Source: Roseicyclus marinus (lineage in GTDB: Bacteria; Pseudomonadota; Alphaproteobacteria; Rhodobacterales; Rhodobacteraceae). From it: 64,000 nt of DNA. Shown one piece after another: positions 16,052 through 24,874 of this stretch. Below the pieces are notes generated by a model. The model made no database searches. It saw only the letters and a list, made by a program, of their open reading frames with translations, and was not told the origin of the DNA. Where the stretch lies: NCBI RefSeq assembly GCF_030163795.1, contig NZ_JASJOF010000005.1, forward strand, positions 1-64,000, given 5' to 3'. Position 1 is the stretch's first letter. Each line of letters begins with the position of its first letter. The position numbers and the translations under genes are program-made.

Positions 16052-17737
16052 CTAACCCAACCAAACGGGGGGCGCGGCATCCGCGCGCCCCGTCACCGCC
16101 GCCTCGGCACAGGCCGTGATACTGCCGAAGCGAACGGCCCGCGCGCTGAGGCCCGGCGCGTAATGGGCGTATTTGCCGGAATTCGTCATAAGCGTTCGGG
16201 CGCTTGGCGGGAAGACCGGCTCGGTGATCGAACACCAGCAGAGGTCGGGGATGATTTGCGCGCCTGCGGCCTGCAACCGTTCAAGGAGACCCCCGGCCCG
16301 CGCTGCCTCCAGCACGTCGCGGCCCACGGTCAGGATCGCGGCGACACCCTCTGCGCAGGACCGTCCCGCAAGCGCGGCGTCGAAGGCGCGGACCTCGGAA
16401 AGCGAGGCATGGGGGCTGCCGATGGCGATGAGTTCCACCGCGTCTGGCCCCTGGTTGAATTCGGCCCATGCGGCGGCGATGTCGGATTTGGTGATGCGCA
16501 GGATTGGCGCGCCGGGGCGGGGTGGTAGATCGCCCTCGGGCGTCACGCCCGCGACATGCAAAAGCGCCGAGGCCGAGGTGGTGCCGAAGGCCGCGCAGAG
16601 CGCGCGCAGATCATCGGGGGTAGGGGAAAGCCCATCCAGCCCCCGCAAAAGCGGCACGCGGTCAGGCGCGCGCAGACCCGCGAGCCAGCCCAGAAGCGGC
16701 CAGAGCGCATCATCCGCGCCTGCGGGCGCGTCTATGTCGATCACCACCTCCGCCACCCGGTTGGCATCCAGATAGACGCCCGTTTCCGGCGCGCGGCCCG
16801 TCATGGCGATGAACAGGTCGAGGTAATCGGGATGCTTGGCCGTGCGCGCACCAAGGACGGAATTGGCGTAGATGACGGCATTGGATTCCGACCAGCCGAT
16901 GACCTCGCCTTTCGCGGGGACGGAAACGCCCTGATAGGGGGCGCAGGTGAAGGTGGGGGCGACGCCCATGGTGACATAGGCCTCGGCCAAGCGGCTGGCC
17001 TTGGACCCGAAAACGGGCGGCACGCCTTGATCGCGCCAGCCCTGCCGGTCGACCGAAATGGCGTTGATCGTGGTGGGGATGGCGACCTGTGCGCCCATGT
17101 CGGCCATGGCTTCGGCAAAGATCAGGTTCGCGTCATGGGCGAGGATGCAGCCGTCGATATGGCCGCGCGTCACGTCGATGAGGCGCGAGGCCCCTTGGGC
17201 GGCGGCCATGGTGCCCAAGATCTCTTGGGCCAGTTGCACGGCCCGGCCCGAGGCCCCGGAGAGGCGGGCTTGGTCGTTTGCATCAAGGGCCAGATCGTCC
17301 GGCGTGACCGGAGACAGCGGCAGATCGAGCGCCCCCGCGATCAACCGGTTGCCGGTGATCGTGGCGCGGGGTTCGCGGGCAAGGGCGGCGTAGCTGTTGG
17401 GCGTCAGGCGCAGGACGGCCAAGGGCTTGTCGAACATGCGCGCGGCGATGAGCGCGCCGAGCGTCAGAACCTCCTCCGCCTCGCGGAAGACGAAGGCGGC
17501 GGGCGCATGGCCCGAGAGTGCCAGTTGCAACAGGACGCCGCTGCCCGAACAGGAGCCACGGCTGGTGGGCATCAGGACGATCCGGCCGGCAAGATCCTGA
17601 CGATGGGCTTCGTGATGGGCGTCGATCACCCGGCCGGTGCCTGGATCGACACCGCCCCAGAAACTAAGCCCTTCCGAGCAGGCGACGATCGCGCCTTCGG
17701 CCTCTGCGGCAAGGATGATCTTGTCGGTTCCCGGCAT
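16052..17737 (-). CDS. Aconitase X (AcnX), single-chain; probable hydroxyproline/hydroxy-acid dehydratase
   Basis: 561 residues combining both AcnX parts in one chain. An N-terminal swivelling domain (about 1-130) has the loop PTSRGSCSGSG and FREAEEVLTLGALIAARMF. The catalytic DUF521 domain (about 150-561) has Cys-containing LCWCSITEPVF and the ending LMTNSGKYAHYAPG. AcnX proteins are Fe-S dehydratases. Characterised bacterial members act on cis-3-hydroxy-L-proline and archaeal ones on phosphomevalonate; which applies here is inferred from taxonomy only. ATG 17737 gives a start just before the swivel domain. No proline catabolic or transporter neighbours are seen. Confidence 0.85.
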   Translation of the reverse strand: MPGTDKIILAAEAEGAIVACSEGLSFWGGVDPGTGRVIDAHHEAHRQDLAGRIVLMPTSRGSCSGSGVLLQLALSGHAPAAFVFREAEEVLTLGALIAARMFDKPLAVLRLTPNSYAALAREPRATITGNRLIAGALDLPLSPVTPDDLALDANDQARLSGASGRAVQLAQEILGTMAAAQGASRLIDVTRGHIDGCILAHDANLIFAEAMADMGAQVAIPTTINAISVDRQGWRDQGVPPVFGSKASRLAEAYVTMGVAPTFTCAPYQGVSVPAKGEVIGWSESNAVIYANSVLGARTAKHPDYLDLFIAMTGRAPETGVYLDANRVAEVVIDIDAPAGADDALWPLLGWLAGLRAPDRVPLLRGLDGLSPTPDDLRALCAAFGTTSASALLHVAGVTPEGDLPPRPGAPILRITKSDIAAAWAEFNQGPDAVELIAIGSPHASLSEVRAFDAALAGRSCAEGVAAILTVGRDVLEAARAGGLLERLQAAGAQIIPDLCWCSITEPVFPPSARTLMTNSGKYAHYAPGLSARAVRFGSITACAEAAVTGRADAAPPVWLG

Positions 17738-17866
17738 CTTGGCCCCCGTCGTTTCAGGCCACGCTGACCTGCGCAGGGACGTTGTGCAAGTACGCGTGTT
17801 GGGGAATCGCGCCGGCGCGCCTATGTCGTGGGTCGACATGCAGTTCAAGCGACAGGGACCAACACG

Positions 17867-18730
17867 ATGACCGAGACCTATACCCCCCCGAAAGTCTGGA
17901 CCTGGGACAAGGAAAACGGCGGCAAATGGGCGGGCCTGAACCGCCCCATCGCAGGCCCGACCCATGACAAGGACCTGCCGGTGGGCAAACACCCGTTCCA
18001 GCTTTACTCGCTGGCCACGCCCAATGGCGTGAAGGTCACGGTGATGTTCGAGGAATTGCTGGCCGCAGGTCACGCGGCCGAATACGACGCTTGGCTGATC
18101 AAGATCGGGGATGGCGACCAGTTCGGGAGCGGCTTTGTCGACGTGAACCCCAATTCCAAGATCCCCGCCCTGATGGACCGCAGTGGCGAGACGCCGGTGC
18201 GGGTGTTCGAGTCGGGCGCGATCCTGATGCATCTGGCCGAGAAATTCGGCGATTTCCTGGGTCGGCCCGAGGAACGGCCGGAGCTGTTGTCGTGGCTCAT
18301 GTGGCAGATGGGTAGCGCGCCTTACCTTGGCGGCGGGTTCGGCCATTTCTACGCCTATGCGCCCTATCCGATGGAATATCCGATCAACCGGTTCGCCATG
18401 GAGGCCAAGCGCCAGATGGACGTGTTGAACCGGCATCTCGAAGGGCGGGAATGGATGCTGGGCGACAGCTACACGATCGCGGATATCGCTATTTGCCCGT
18501 GGTACGGGCGGCTGGCGCTGGGCGAGGCCTATGACGCGGGCGAATTCCTGTCAGTGCAGGATTATCCCCACGTCATCGCTTGGGCCGAGCGGTTCTTTGC
18601 CCGTCCCGCGGTGCAACGCGGGCGGATGGTGAACCGGACCTATGGCCCGCCGGAGACGCAGCTGTGGGAACGCCACGACGCGTCGGATTTCGACACCAAG
18701 ACGCAAGACAAGGTGAAGGCGGCGGAGTGA
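17867..18730 (+). CDS. yghU: YghU-type glutathione S-transferase / disulfide-bond oxidoreductase
   Basis: 287 residues. An N-terminal extension (YTPPKVWTWDKENGGKWAGLNRPIAGPTHDK) precedes the thioredoxin-like domain with LATPNGVKVTVMFEEL, where the family uses T/N rather than Cys or Tyr to bind glutathione. The helical C-terminal domain (about 140-270) has the GST motif LGDSYTIADIAICPWYGRL. E. coli YghU and YfcG have disulfide-bond reductase activity with glutathione. ATG 17867 follows AGGGA and matches the family start. The stop overlaps the GTG of the DUF3253 gene. Confidence 0.93.
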   Translation: MTETYTPPKVWTWDKENGGKWAGLNRPIAGPTHDKDLPVGKHPFQLYSLATPNGVKVTVMFEELLAAGHAAEYDAWLIKIGDGDQFGSGFVDVNPNSKIPALMDRSGETPVRVFESGAILMHLAEKFGDFLGRPEERPELLSWLMWQMGSAPYLGGGFGHFYAYAPYPMEYPINRFAMEAKRQMDVLNRHLEGREWMLGDSYTIADIAICPWYGRLALGEAYDAGEFLSVQDYPHVIAWAERFFARPAVQRGRMVNRTYGPPETQLWERHDASDFDTKTQDKVKAAE

Positions 18731-18960
18731 TCCCGGACGCGGAAATCGCTGCGGCGCTGATGGAACTGGCGCATCGGCGGGGGCCGCGCGCCAGTTTCTG
18801 CCCGTCGGAGGCGGCGCGGCTTTTGTCGCCCGATTGGCAGCCCCTGATGGCAGAGGTGCGGCGCGTGGCGGCGGGCCTTCCGCTTGTGGCCACACAGGGC
18901 GGCGTGTCAGTGGATTTGCGCAGCGCAAGGGGGCCGATCCGGCTGCGGCTGGCGGAATAG
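18727..18960 (+). CDS. DUF3253 family small protein
   Basis: 77 residues beginning with GTG that overlaps the YghU stop (GTGA). It matches the DUF3253 pattern: helical N terminus, FCPSEAARLL, WQPLMAEVRRVAAGLPLVATQGG, and an ending like GPIRLRL. The fold is probably a small winged helix. Function unknown. Translational coupling to yghU suggests shared expression, not necessarily shared function. Confidence 0.8.
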   Translation: MIPDAEIAAALMELAHRRGPRASFCPSEAARLLSPDWQPLMAEVRRVAAGLPLVATQGGVSVDLRSARGPIRLRLAE

Positions 18961-18986
18961 GGCTAAAACCTGAACGTATGCGTGCG

Positions 18987-19004
18987 GGAAAACGGCAGTT
19001 TTCC
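18987..19004. repeat. Inverted repeat GGAAAAC-ggca-GTTTTCC
   Basis: A 7-bp dyad with a 4-nt loop, 27 bases beyond the DUF3253 stop. It is a looser relative of the first of three tandem palindromes at 41147-41214 (shared GGAAAAC...GTTTTCC), also found at a gene 3' end. Possible terminator or 3' processing element. Confidence 0.5.
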
Positions 19005-19051
19005 AATGCGCTTCACCGGGACGCGCAGGGATTTCAGAAACCGGATCGCTG

Positions 19052-19069
19052 CACAGGCTTGCCCACAGG
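19052..19069. repeat. 18-bp intergenic repeat, copy 1
   Basis: CACAGGCTTGCCCACAGG, identical to 60681-60698. The flanking CG--CGCT is also shared. Read on the other strand it is CCTGTG-GGCAAG-CCTGTG, a direct repeat of CCTGTG. This copy lies between the convergent DUF3253 and ygfZ genes. Role unknown. Confidence 0.6.
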
Positions 19070-19070
19070 G

Positions 19071-19826
19071 TCAGGCCGGGTTCCATGTCACTTTCGCATC
19101 GCCCGCCGTCATCGGCTCCCCCGCGCGGTCAAAGCGCAGATAGGCGATGCCCTGCCCGCCCGCCTGCGTGTAGAGGACGCCCGCCTCACGGTCGCCGGCC
19201 ATGATGGGCGTGCCGACCGGGGCCGCGCCTGTGACCGCGACCGTCACCAGACCTTTGCGCAGTTCGGTCTTGTGTTTCATCCGGGCCGTCACCTCTTGGC
19301 CGACATAGCAGCCCTTGCGGTGATCGACGCCCGACAGCCGGTCGAACCCGGCCTCGAGGATATAGGTGTCGTCGGGGACCAGCTCGATCCCGGTTTCGGG
19401 GATGCAGGCGGCGACGCGGATCGCGTCCCAGTCGATGGCCGGATCGCCGCCTTCCATCCCGTAGCCGCGCCAGCCGAGGCTGGGGTCGCGCGGATCGGCA
19501 AAGGCGCCATCGGGGGCATTCCCGAGACCGCGCACGACGGAAAGCCCGCTGTCCTCGATCGTGGCATCGGCGCGCAGGCGATACATGGCGAGACGCTGCG
19601 CGAGCTTGGGGCCGAAATCGGCCTTGACGTCGAGCAAGATGTCATCGCCCCGGTCGAGCAAGAAAAAATCGACCAGATACTTGCCCTGCGGCGTCAGGAT
19701 CGCGGAATAGGCCAGCCCCGCGCCCGGCGCGGGGACATCGCGCGTTACGAGACCATGCAGGAATTTGACGCGATCCGCGCCGCCGATCCTGAGAACCATC
19801 CGGTCCGTCGCCTGTTCGCCCGGCAT
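19071..19826 (-). CDS. ygfZ: YgfZ/GcvT-like folate-binding protein for Fe-S enzymes
   Basis: 251 residues of the GcvT-fold YgfZ/Iba57 family, which needs tetrahydrofolate and supports maturation or repair of some iron-sulfur enzymes. The diagnostic K-G-C-Y-x-G-Q-E motif is present as KGCYVGQEVTARMKHK (about 180-195), and the N-terminal FLHGLVTRDV is typical. GGAGG at 19832-19836 is best spaced for ATG 19826; ATG 19829 and GTG 19832 are in-frame alternatives. Length is somewhat short but within the alphaproteobacterial range. It diverges from the class V aminotransferase. Confidence 0.92.
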   Translation of the reverse strand: MPGEQATDRMVLRIGGADRVKFLHGLVTRDVPAPGAGLAYSAILTPQGKYLVDFFLLDRGDDILLDVKADFGPKLAQRLAMYRLRADATIEDSGLSVVRGLGNAPDGAFADPRDPSLGWRGYGMEGGDPAIDWDAIRVAACIPETGIELVPDDTYILEAGFDRLSGVDHRKGCYVGQEVTARMKHKTELRKGLVTVAVTGAAPVGTPIMAGDREAGVLYTQAGGQGIAYLRFDRAGEPMTAGDAKVTWNPA

Positions 19827-19955
19827 CATCACCTCCGTTGAATGCGCATCGCACAGCTAATCATGGCGCGCGGCCCTGCCAAGCCGCCGGGGCCGATTGA
19901 CCCTGACCCGGCCGCGAATTACCCCTGATCCGTCCGTGACCGAGGGAGCCCCGAC

Positions 19956-21152
19956 ATGAGCCTTGCCAATGGCCGCCATTACCTAGCGATTCCGGGACCT
20001 TCGGTCATGCCCGACCGGGTTCTTCAGGCGATGCACCGGCCCGCGCCGAACATCTACACCGGCGAGATGGTGGAACTGACGCATAGCCTTGTCCCCGATC
20101 TGAGGGCGGTGGCACGCACCAAGCATCATGTCGCGATGTATATCGCCAATGGTCACGGGGCGTGGGAGGCGGCACTGGTCAACACGCTGTCGCGGGGCGA
20201 TCGCATCCTGATCCTTGGCACCGGGCGGTTCTGTCTGGGTTGGGGCGAAATGGCGAGCGCCATGGGCGTCGACGCGCAGGTGATCGATTTCGGCCAACGC
20301 TCCGACATCGACATGGCCCGCGTGGCCGAGGTTCTGGCGGCCGACACGAACCATGGGATCAAGGCGGTTCTGGCGGTGCAGGTCGATACCTCGACCAGCG
20401 TCAGGAACGACATTCCCGCGCTGCGCCGCACGCTGGACGAGGCGGGGCATCCCGCGCTTTTGTTCTCGGACAATATCGCCTGCCTTGCCTGCGACGAGTT
20501 CCACATGGACGATTGGGGCGTCGACGTGATGGTCACGGGCAGTCAGAAGGGCCTGATGACGCCACCCGGCATGGCCTTTGTCTTTTTCAACGACAAGGCG
20601 GATGCGGCGCGCGGGCGCGCGAACCTCGTGACCCCCTATTGGGATTGGCGGCCGCGCGTCGAACCCGACGAATACTACAAGTATTTCAACGGCACCGCGC
20701 CCACCCATCATCTGTACGGGCTGCGGACCGCGCTCGACATGATCAAGGAAGAGGGGCTTGAGAATGTCTGGGCCCGGCATGCGACGCTGGCGCGCGCCGT
20801 TTGGGCCGCGGTCGAGGTCTGGGGACAGGCAGGCCCGGCCCGGCCCAACATCGCCGCCGAGACCAAGCGCAGCCATGCCGTGACCACGGTGAATTTTGGC
20901 GCGGGCAACGGCCAGCGCCTGCGCGACTGGATGACGGCGAATGCGGGCGTCACGCTGGGCATACCGCTGGGAGGGGTTGAAGGTGCCGATGGCCGGAAAG
21001 AGGATTTCCTGCGCATCGGGCATATGGGCCATGTGAATGCGCATATGGTTCTGGGCCTTTTGGCGGGGCTTCAGGCGGGGATGGCCGCGTTGCAGATCCC
21101 GCATGGGCCCACGGGGCTGGAAGCCGCGATCAACGTCATCGCCGAGGGCTAA
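19956..21152 (+). CDS. Class V PLP aminotransferase (alanine/serine-glyoxylate type)
   Basis: 398 residues. It begins with the family's IPGPSVMPDRVLQAM, a phosphate-loop-like ANGHGAWEAAL (about 65-75), and the PLP lysine in TGSQKGLMTPPGMAF (Lys about 195). The TPYWDWRPRVEPDEYYKYFNGTAP segment is characteristic of alanine/serine-glyoxylate aminotransferases. Predicted to transfer an amino group to glyoxylate or pyruvate, which would connect to serine, glycine or taurine-type metabolism; the exact donor is not readable. SD GAGGGAG precedes the ATG. Monocistronic, convergent with the small ORF at 21157. Confidence 0.85.
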   Translation: MSLANGRHYLAIPGPSVMPDRVLQAMHRPAPNIYTGEMVELTHSLVPDLRAVARTKHHVAMYIANGHGAWEAALVNTLSRGDRILILGTGRFCLGWGEMASAMGVDAQVIDFGQRSDIDMARVAEVLAADTNHGIKAVLAVQVDTSTSVRNDIPALRRTLDEAGHPALLFSDNIACLACDEFHMDDWGVDVMVTGSQKGLMTPPGMAFVFFNDKADAARGRANLVTPYWDWRPRVEPDEYYKYFNGTAPTHHLYGLRTALDMIKEEGLENVWARHATLARAVWAAVEVWGQAGPARPNIAAETKRSHAVTTVNFGAGNGQRLRDWMTANAGVTLGIPLGGVEGADGRKEDFLRIGHMGHVNAHMVLGLLAGLQAGMAALQIPHGPTGLEAAINVIAEG

Positions 21153-21156
21153 GGCC

Positions 21157-21369
21157 CTAGCGCCGGAAGGCGTGCAGCCTGTCGTCTCGCGCCGCTTTGC
21201 GGACGGCGGCCAGTTGGCCGTCGCGCTGTCTTTCGGCAACGCGCAGGAGCGAGCGCGTCAGCATGGCGGCGAGGATCACGCCCAAGGGGCCGGTCAGAAC
21301 CCCCAGAACAAAGAGCGCAAAGACCGTCAGGGCCAGCGCCAAGGTCTAGTGCAGGCGAAAGGCGGTCAT
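21157..21369 (-). pseudogene. Small membrane protein ORF interrupted by an amber codon (or TTG-initiated)
   Basis: From ATG 21369 the frame reads MTAFRLH, then TAG at 21348-21346. It then continues without a break as TLALALTVFALFVLGVLTG... to a stop at 21157, giving about 70 residues if the TAG were sense. The hydrophobic stretch (one or two helices) and the charged C terminus (SLLRVAERQRDGQL) look like a real small membrane protein. TTG 21342 could start a 61-residue form beyond the stop. A single change from TGG or CAG would explain the amber. Function unknown. Confidence 0.5.
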
Positions 21370-21433
21370 GGCGTAGCCCCGAGGGTTCACATCCCCGGGG
21401 CGGATAGTGCCATTTGTTGCAGGCTAAGGCCGC

Positions 21434-21829
21434 TCAGTATCCGTTTCGCGCCAGCCAGTCGCGCATCCACGCGATCTCGGCCTCCTGTGCGGCGATGATC
21501 TGTTCTGCCAATTCGCGGGTTTCCGGATCGTCGCCATGCTCCAGCACGATGCGTGCCATGGCAACCGCACCTTCGTGATGAGGGATCATCCCGCGGATGA
21601 AATCGGCATCGGCGTCGCCCGTGTAGGTGATGTTCATATCCCCATGCATCGCGTCATTGGCGGCGCGAAATGCATCCTCGGCAGGGCCGGTCGAGGCCGT
21701 GGTGTCATGCATACCGTGGCCGCCATGGCCCCCGTGACCGCCGTGGGACATCTGCGCCGCTGCTGGTCCGATGGCCAGCAGGGTTGCGGCAAGGGCTGCA
21801 AAAGAAAGACGGCGGGCGCGTTGCGTCAT
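21434..21829 (-). CDS. Periplasmic DUF305 protein, His-rich
   Basis: 131 residues. The signal peptide (about 1-26, ending GPAAAQ) is followed by a metal-binding-looking His/Gly stretch [16 protein letters not shown], and a DUF305 domain with [26 protein letters not shown]305 proteins such as CopM are associated with copper handling; the HHEGA motif and His-rich leader support periplasmic metal binding. ATG 21829 has GAGAGG upstream and gives a clean signal peptide; an upstream ATG at 21892 does not. It lies 60 bases after the HisC-like gene, possibly the same transcript. Confidence 0.88.
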   Translation of the reverse strand: MTQRARRLSFAALAATLLAIGPAAAQMSHGGHGGHGGHGMHDTTASTGPAEDAFRAANDAMHGDMNITYTGDADADFIRGMIPHHEGAVAMARIVLEHGDDPETRELAEQIIAAQEAEIAWMRDWLARNGY

Positions 21830-21888
21830 GATGAACCTCTCCTGATCAACAATTGTGCTATCGAGGCTTCCAGTTCCCGGAACGCAAC

Positions 21889-23004
21889 TCACGACAGCGT
21901 GACCTGCGCCTCGGCCAATGCACGGGGCAGAGCCTTGGCAATCAGGGCGAGATCGGCCTGGGTTCCGGCGGAAATTCGGATGCAGCGGTCCTGCGGCGGG
22001 GTGAAGGGCATGCGCACGAAAATGCCCTGCGCGACCAGCGCCGCCAGAACGGCACGGGCAAAGGCCCCGTCACGGCCACAATCGACGGTGACGAAATTCG
22101 TGGCCGAAGGTAGCGGCGTCAGGCCGTTGTCGCGGGCGATGGCGGCAATCCCGTCCCGGGCGGCGGCAATGCGGGCGACGGTCGCGCGCAGGTGATCCTG
22201 ATCGGCCAGCGCGGCCAGCGCGCCCGCCTGTGCCACCCGGCCCAAACCGAAGTGATTGCGGATGCGGTTGAAGGCGGCGATGAATTCGGATTCGGCCAGC
22301 GCATAGCCCACGCGCAACCCGGCCAGGCCATAGGCCTTGGAAAAGGTGCGCAACCGGATGACGCGCGGGTGGGTCATGTCGAGCGGGGGGATGGCGTCGG
22401 CGGGGGCGGTATCGGCATAGGCCTCGTCCAGCGCCAGAGCCGCGCCCTCAGGCAGGGCGTCGATCATCGTCTGGATCGTGGCGGCGTCATGCCAGCTGCC
22501 CATCGGATTGTCGGGATTGGCGACATAGATCAGTTTTGCGTCAACCTCCCGCGCCTTTGCCAAAAGCGCCTCGGGGTCTTCGAGATCACCGCGATAGGGA
22601 ACCTTGTGCAGTGCGCCGCCAAAGCCCGCGACATGGTAGTTGAAGGTGGGATAGGCCCCGTCGGAGGTCACGACCGCATCGCCCGGCCCGATCAGGAGCC
22701 GGACCAGATAGCCCAAAAGCCCGTCGATCCCTTCGCCCACCACGACATTGGCCGCCGTGACGCCATGATGCGTAGCGATCGCTTCACGCAGCTCGAACAC
22801 CTCGGGATCGCCATACATCCACGCCTCGGAGGCGGCCTTGGCGATGGCATCGACTGCCTGCGGGCTGGGCCCGAAAACGCTTTCGTTTGCGCCGAGCCGC
22901 GCGGCAAATCCCGCGCCGCGCGCGCGTTCCTGGGCTTCCGGACCGACGAAAGGCACCGTCGCGGGCAAGGATCGGACAAGGTCGGTATAGCGGGGCTGTG
23001 TCAT
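21889..23004 (-). CDS. HisC-like class I/II aminotransferase
   Basis: 371 residues, fold type I PLP enzyme of the histidinol-phosphate aminotransferase group. Landmarks are [16 protein letters not shown] (substrate N-E), [15 protein letters not shown] (PLP phosphate), [12 protein letters not shown] (NPDNP-x-G), [10 protein letters not shown], and the Schiff-base lysine in [18 protein letters not shown] (Lys about 220). It may act on histidinol phosphate or on aromatic amino acids; many Rhodobacterales carry several paralogues, and no his operon is nearby. It diverges from lldD with a 143-base regulatory gap. Confidence 0.87.
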   Translation of the reverse strand: MTQPRYTDLVRSLPATVPFVGPEAQERARGAGFAARLGANESVFGPSPQAVDAIAKAASEAWMYGDPEVFELREAIATHHGVTAANVVVGEGIDGLLGYLVRLLIGPGDAVVTSDGAYPTFNYHVAGFGGALHKVPYRGDLEDPEALLAKAREVDAKLIYVANPDNPMGSWHDAATIQTMIDALPEGAALALDEAYADTAPADAIPPLDMTHPRVIRLRTFSKAYGLAGLRVGYALAESEFIAAFNRIRNHFGLGRVAQAGALAALADQDHLRATVARIAAARDGIAAIARDNGLTPLPSATNFVTVDCGRDGAFARAVLAALVAQGIFVRMPFTPPQDRCIRISAGTQADLALIAKALPRALAEAQVTLS

Positions 23005-23093
23005 GGGCGATGTCCTCGGGCGTCATATTCGCGCGTCATCTGCCCAGATCACGCGGCCGGGTGCAACTGACGCATTGCACCATGCCCCCCTGC

Positions 23094-23116
23094 ATTGGTA
23101 TCAAAATTTGACCAAT
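23094..23116. promoter_or_regulatory. Putative operator upstream of lldD
   Basis: ATTGGT (23094-23099) and ACCAAT (23111-23116) form a dyad spaced by 11 bases, with inner CAAA/TTTG arms. It lies 32-54 bases before the lldD ATG. TTGGT/ACCAA half-sites resemble GntR (LldR-like) operators. The cognate regulator is not evident nearby. Confidence 0.45.
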
Positions 23117-23147
23117 TTCCGGTCGCCTTGGGGGAGGAATACCGAAC

Positions 23148-24311
23148 ATGCCCGTCATCACCGAGATCGAAGACCTCAAGCGGATCTACAAGCGTCGCGT
23201 CCCCAAGATGTTCTACGATTATGCCGAGACGGGCAGCTGGACGGAGCAGACCTTCCGCGACAATTGCTCGGACTTCGACGAGATCCGGTTGCGCCAGCGC
23301 ATCGCGGTGGACATGGCCGGGCGGACGACGGCCGCCAAGATGGTCGGACAGGATTACGCGATGCCGGTGGCGCTGGCCCCGGTCGGCCTGTGCGGGATGC
23401 AATCGGCCGATGGCGAGATAAAGGCCGCCCGCGCGGCGGAAAAATTCGGTGTGCCCTTCACGCTGTCCACGATGTCGATCTGTTCCATCGAGGATGTGGC
23501 CAGCCACACGACCAAACCGTTCTGGTTTCAGGTCTACACGCTGAAGGACGACGATTTCATGAAGCGGCTTTTCGCCCGCGCGAAGGACGCGAAGTGTTCG
23601 GCGCTGGTCATCACCGTGGACCTGCAGATTCTGGGCCAGCGCCACAAGGACCTGAAGAACGGCCTGTCCGCCCCGCCGAAACTGACGCCATCCTCGATCC
23701 TGAACCTCGCGACGAAGGTTCCATGGGGGCTCGAGATGTTGCAGACCAAGCGGCGGTTTTTCGGCAATATCGTGGGACACGCCAATGGGGTGACCGACCC
23801 CACCTCGCTGGCAAGCTGGACCGCCGAGGCCTTCGACCCCTCGCTCGATTGGGAACGGATCCGCGAATTCCGCAGCTGGTGGGACGGCCCCGTGATCCTC
23901 AAGGGCATTCTGGACCCCGAGGATGCGAAACGCGCGCTCGACGTGGGGGCGGATGCCATCATCGTGTCGAACCATGGCGGGCGGCAACTTGACGGCGCAC
24001 TCTCCTCCATCCGGATGCTGCCGCAGATCATGGATGCGGTGGGCGACAAGATCGAGGTGCATCTCGACAGCGGCATCCGTTCCGGTCAGGACGTCCTCAA
24101 GGCGCTGGCGCTCGGGGCCAAGGGCACGATGATCGGCCGCGCCTTCGTCTATGGCCTCGGCGCGATGGGCGAGGCGGGCGTGACCAAGGCGCTGCAAGTG
24201 ATCCACAAGGAACTGGACACGACCATGGCGCTCTGCGGGGAACGGGATGTGGCGAACCTTGGCCGTCACAACGTGCTGTTGCCCGAGAATTTCGCTACAC
24301 GGTGGAGCTGA
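23148..24311 (+). CDS. lldD: FMN-dependent L-lactate dehydrogenase / alpha-hydroxy-acid oxidase family
   Basis: 387 residues, full-length LldD. Family blocks are MFYDYAETGSWTEQTFRDN, LAPVGLCGMQSADGEI, TLSTMSICSIEDVA and the active-site VSNHGGRQLDGA (catalytic His-Gly-Gly-Arg, about 280), with LDSGIRSGQDVLKALALGA for the FMN phosphate. It oxidises L-lactate or a related 2-hydroxy acid to the oxo acid and passes electrons to the respiratory chain at the membrane. GGGGGAGG precedes the ATG. A possible GntR-type dyad lies upstream and a terminator downstream. Confidence 0.93.
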   Translation: MPVITEIEDLKRIYKRRVPKMFYDYAETGSWTEQTFRDNCSDFDEIRLRQRIAVDMAGRTTAAKMVGQDYAMPVALAPVGLCGMQSADGEIKAARAAEKFGVPFTLSTMSICSIEDVASHTTKPFWFQVYTLKDDDFMKRLFARAKDAKCSALVITVDLQILGQRHKDLKNGLSAPPKLTPSSILNLATKVPWGLEMLQTKRRFFGNIVGHANGVTDPTSLASWTAEAFDPSLDWERIREFRSWWDGPVILKGILDPEDAKRALDVGADAIIVSNHGGRQLDGALSSIRMLPQIMDAVGDKIEVHLDSGIRSGQDVLKALALGAKGTMIGRAFVYGLGAMGEAGVTKALQVIHKELDTTMALCGERDVANLGRHNVLLPENFATRWS

Positions 24312-24375
24312 GGTTTAGCAACGGCATTTTTGCGCAGCATTTTAACCTTATGTTTCGCAAGGATTGTTTCCACCC

Positions 24376-24407
24376 GCCCCTGTTGAGCACAGGGGGCAGC
24401 CTTTCTA
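24376..24407 (+). terminator. Probable terminator after lldD
   Basis: GCCCCTGT and ACAGGGGGC form a 7-8 bp stem with loop TGAGC (24376-24397), followed by agcctttctatt. It lies about 65 bases downstream of lldD. Confidence 0.5.
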
Positions 24408-24484
24408 TTCCGTCTTGCATGGAAACCGACGGCGCGAAGCGCCCGACGCGGGAAGAACCCCGGTCTCGCAGTCAGGAATCATGC

Positions 24485-24802
24485 ATGACCTACGACGAAA
24501 CGACAGAGGCCCTTCTGGAACGGATCCTTGGGGCGCTGACCCGCGCCGACGGGGATGATATCGTCTTTCTCGACAGCCTGTCCGACCTTGATCGTGACAC
24601 GCGAGCGCTGGCCCTGATCAGGGCGCTTCTGGCTGCTGATGCCTCGATTGCAGAGGTCTTTTCGGGATCGGACAGCGCGCGGGAGCTTGCCCGCACCGCC
24701 GCCCTGGCCCTGACGGGCCGGGCAGACCGGATGGAGGCAGAAGCCCCCGATCTTGCCCCGGTGCGCTTGTCGCGGCTTCTTGAGGATATCGGGCGCGGCT
24801 GA
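24485..24802 (+). CDS. Hypothetical acidic helical protein
   Basis: 105 residues, no family recognised. The sequence is acidic and rich in Leu, Ala and Asp, with predicted helices throughout (for example TTEALLERILGALTRADGDDIVFL and SARELARTAALALTGRADRMEAEA). There is no signal peptide or membrane segment. ATG 24485 gives a compact domain; an in-frame ATG at 24419 would add 22 residues. It lies 72 bases before the RecD-like helicase on the same strand and may be expressed with it. Confidence 0.6.
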   Translation: MTYDETTEALLERILGALTRADGDDIVFLDSLSDLDRDTRALALIRALLAADASIAEVFSGSDSARELARTAALALTGRADRMEAEAPDLAPVRLSRLLEDIGRG

Positions 24803-24874
24803 CGCGCACAGGCATCGGCGCACGGCGCGGTTTGCCTCTCGCCCTCCTCCCATACGCGGGCTAGGGTCCGCGCC

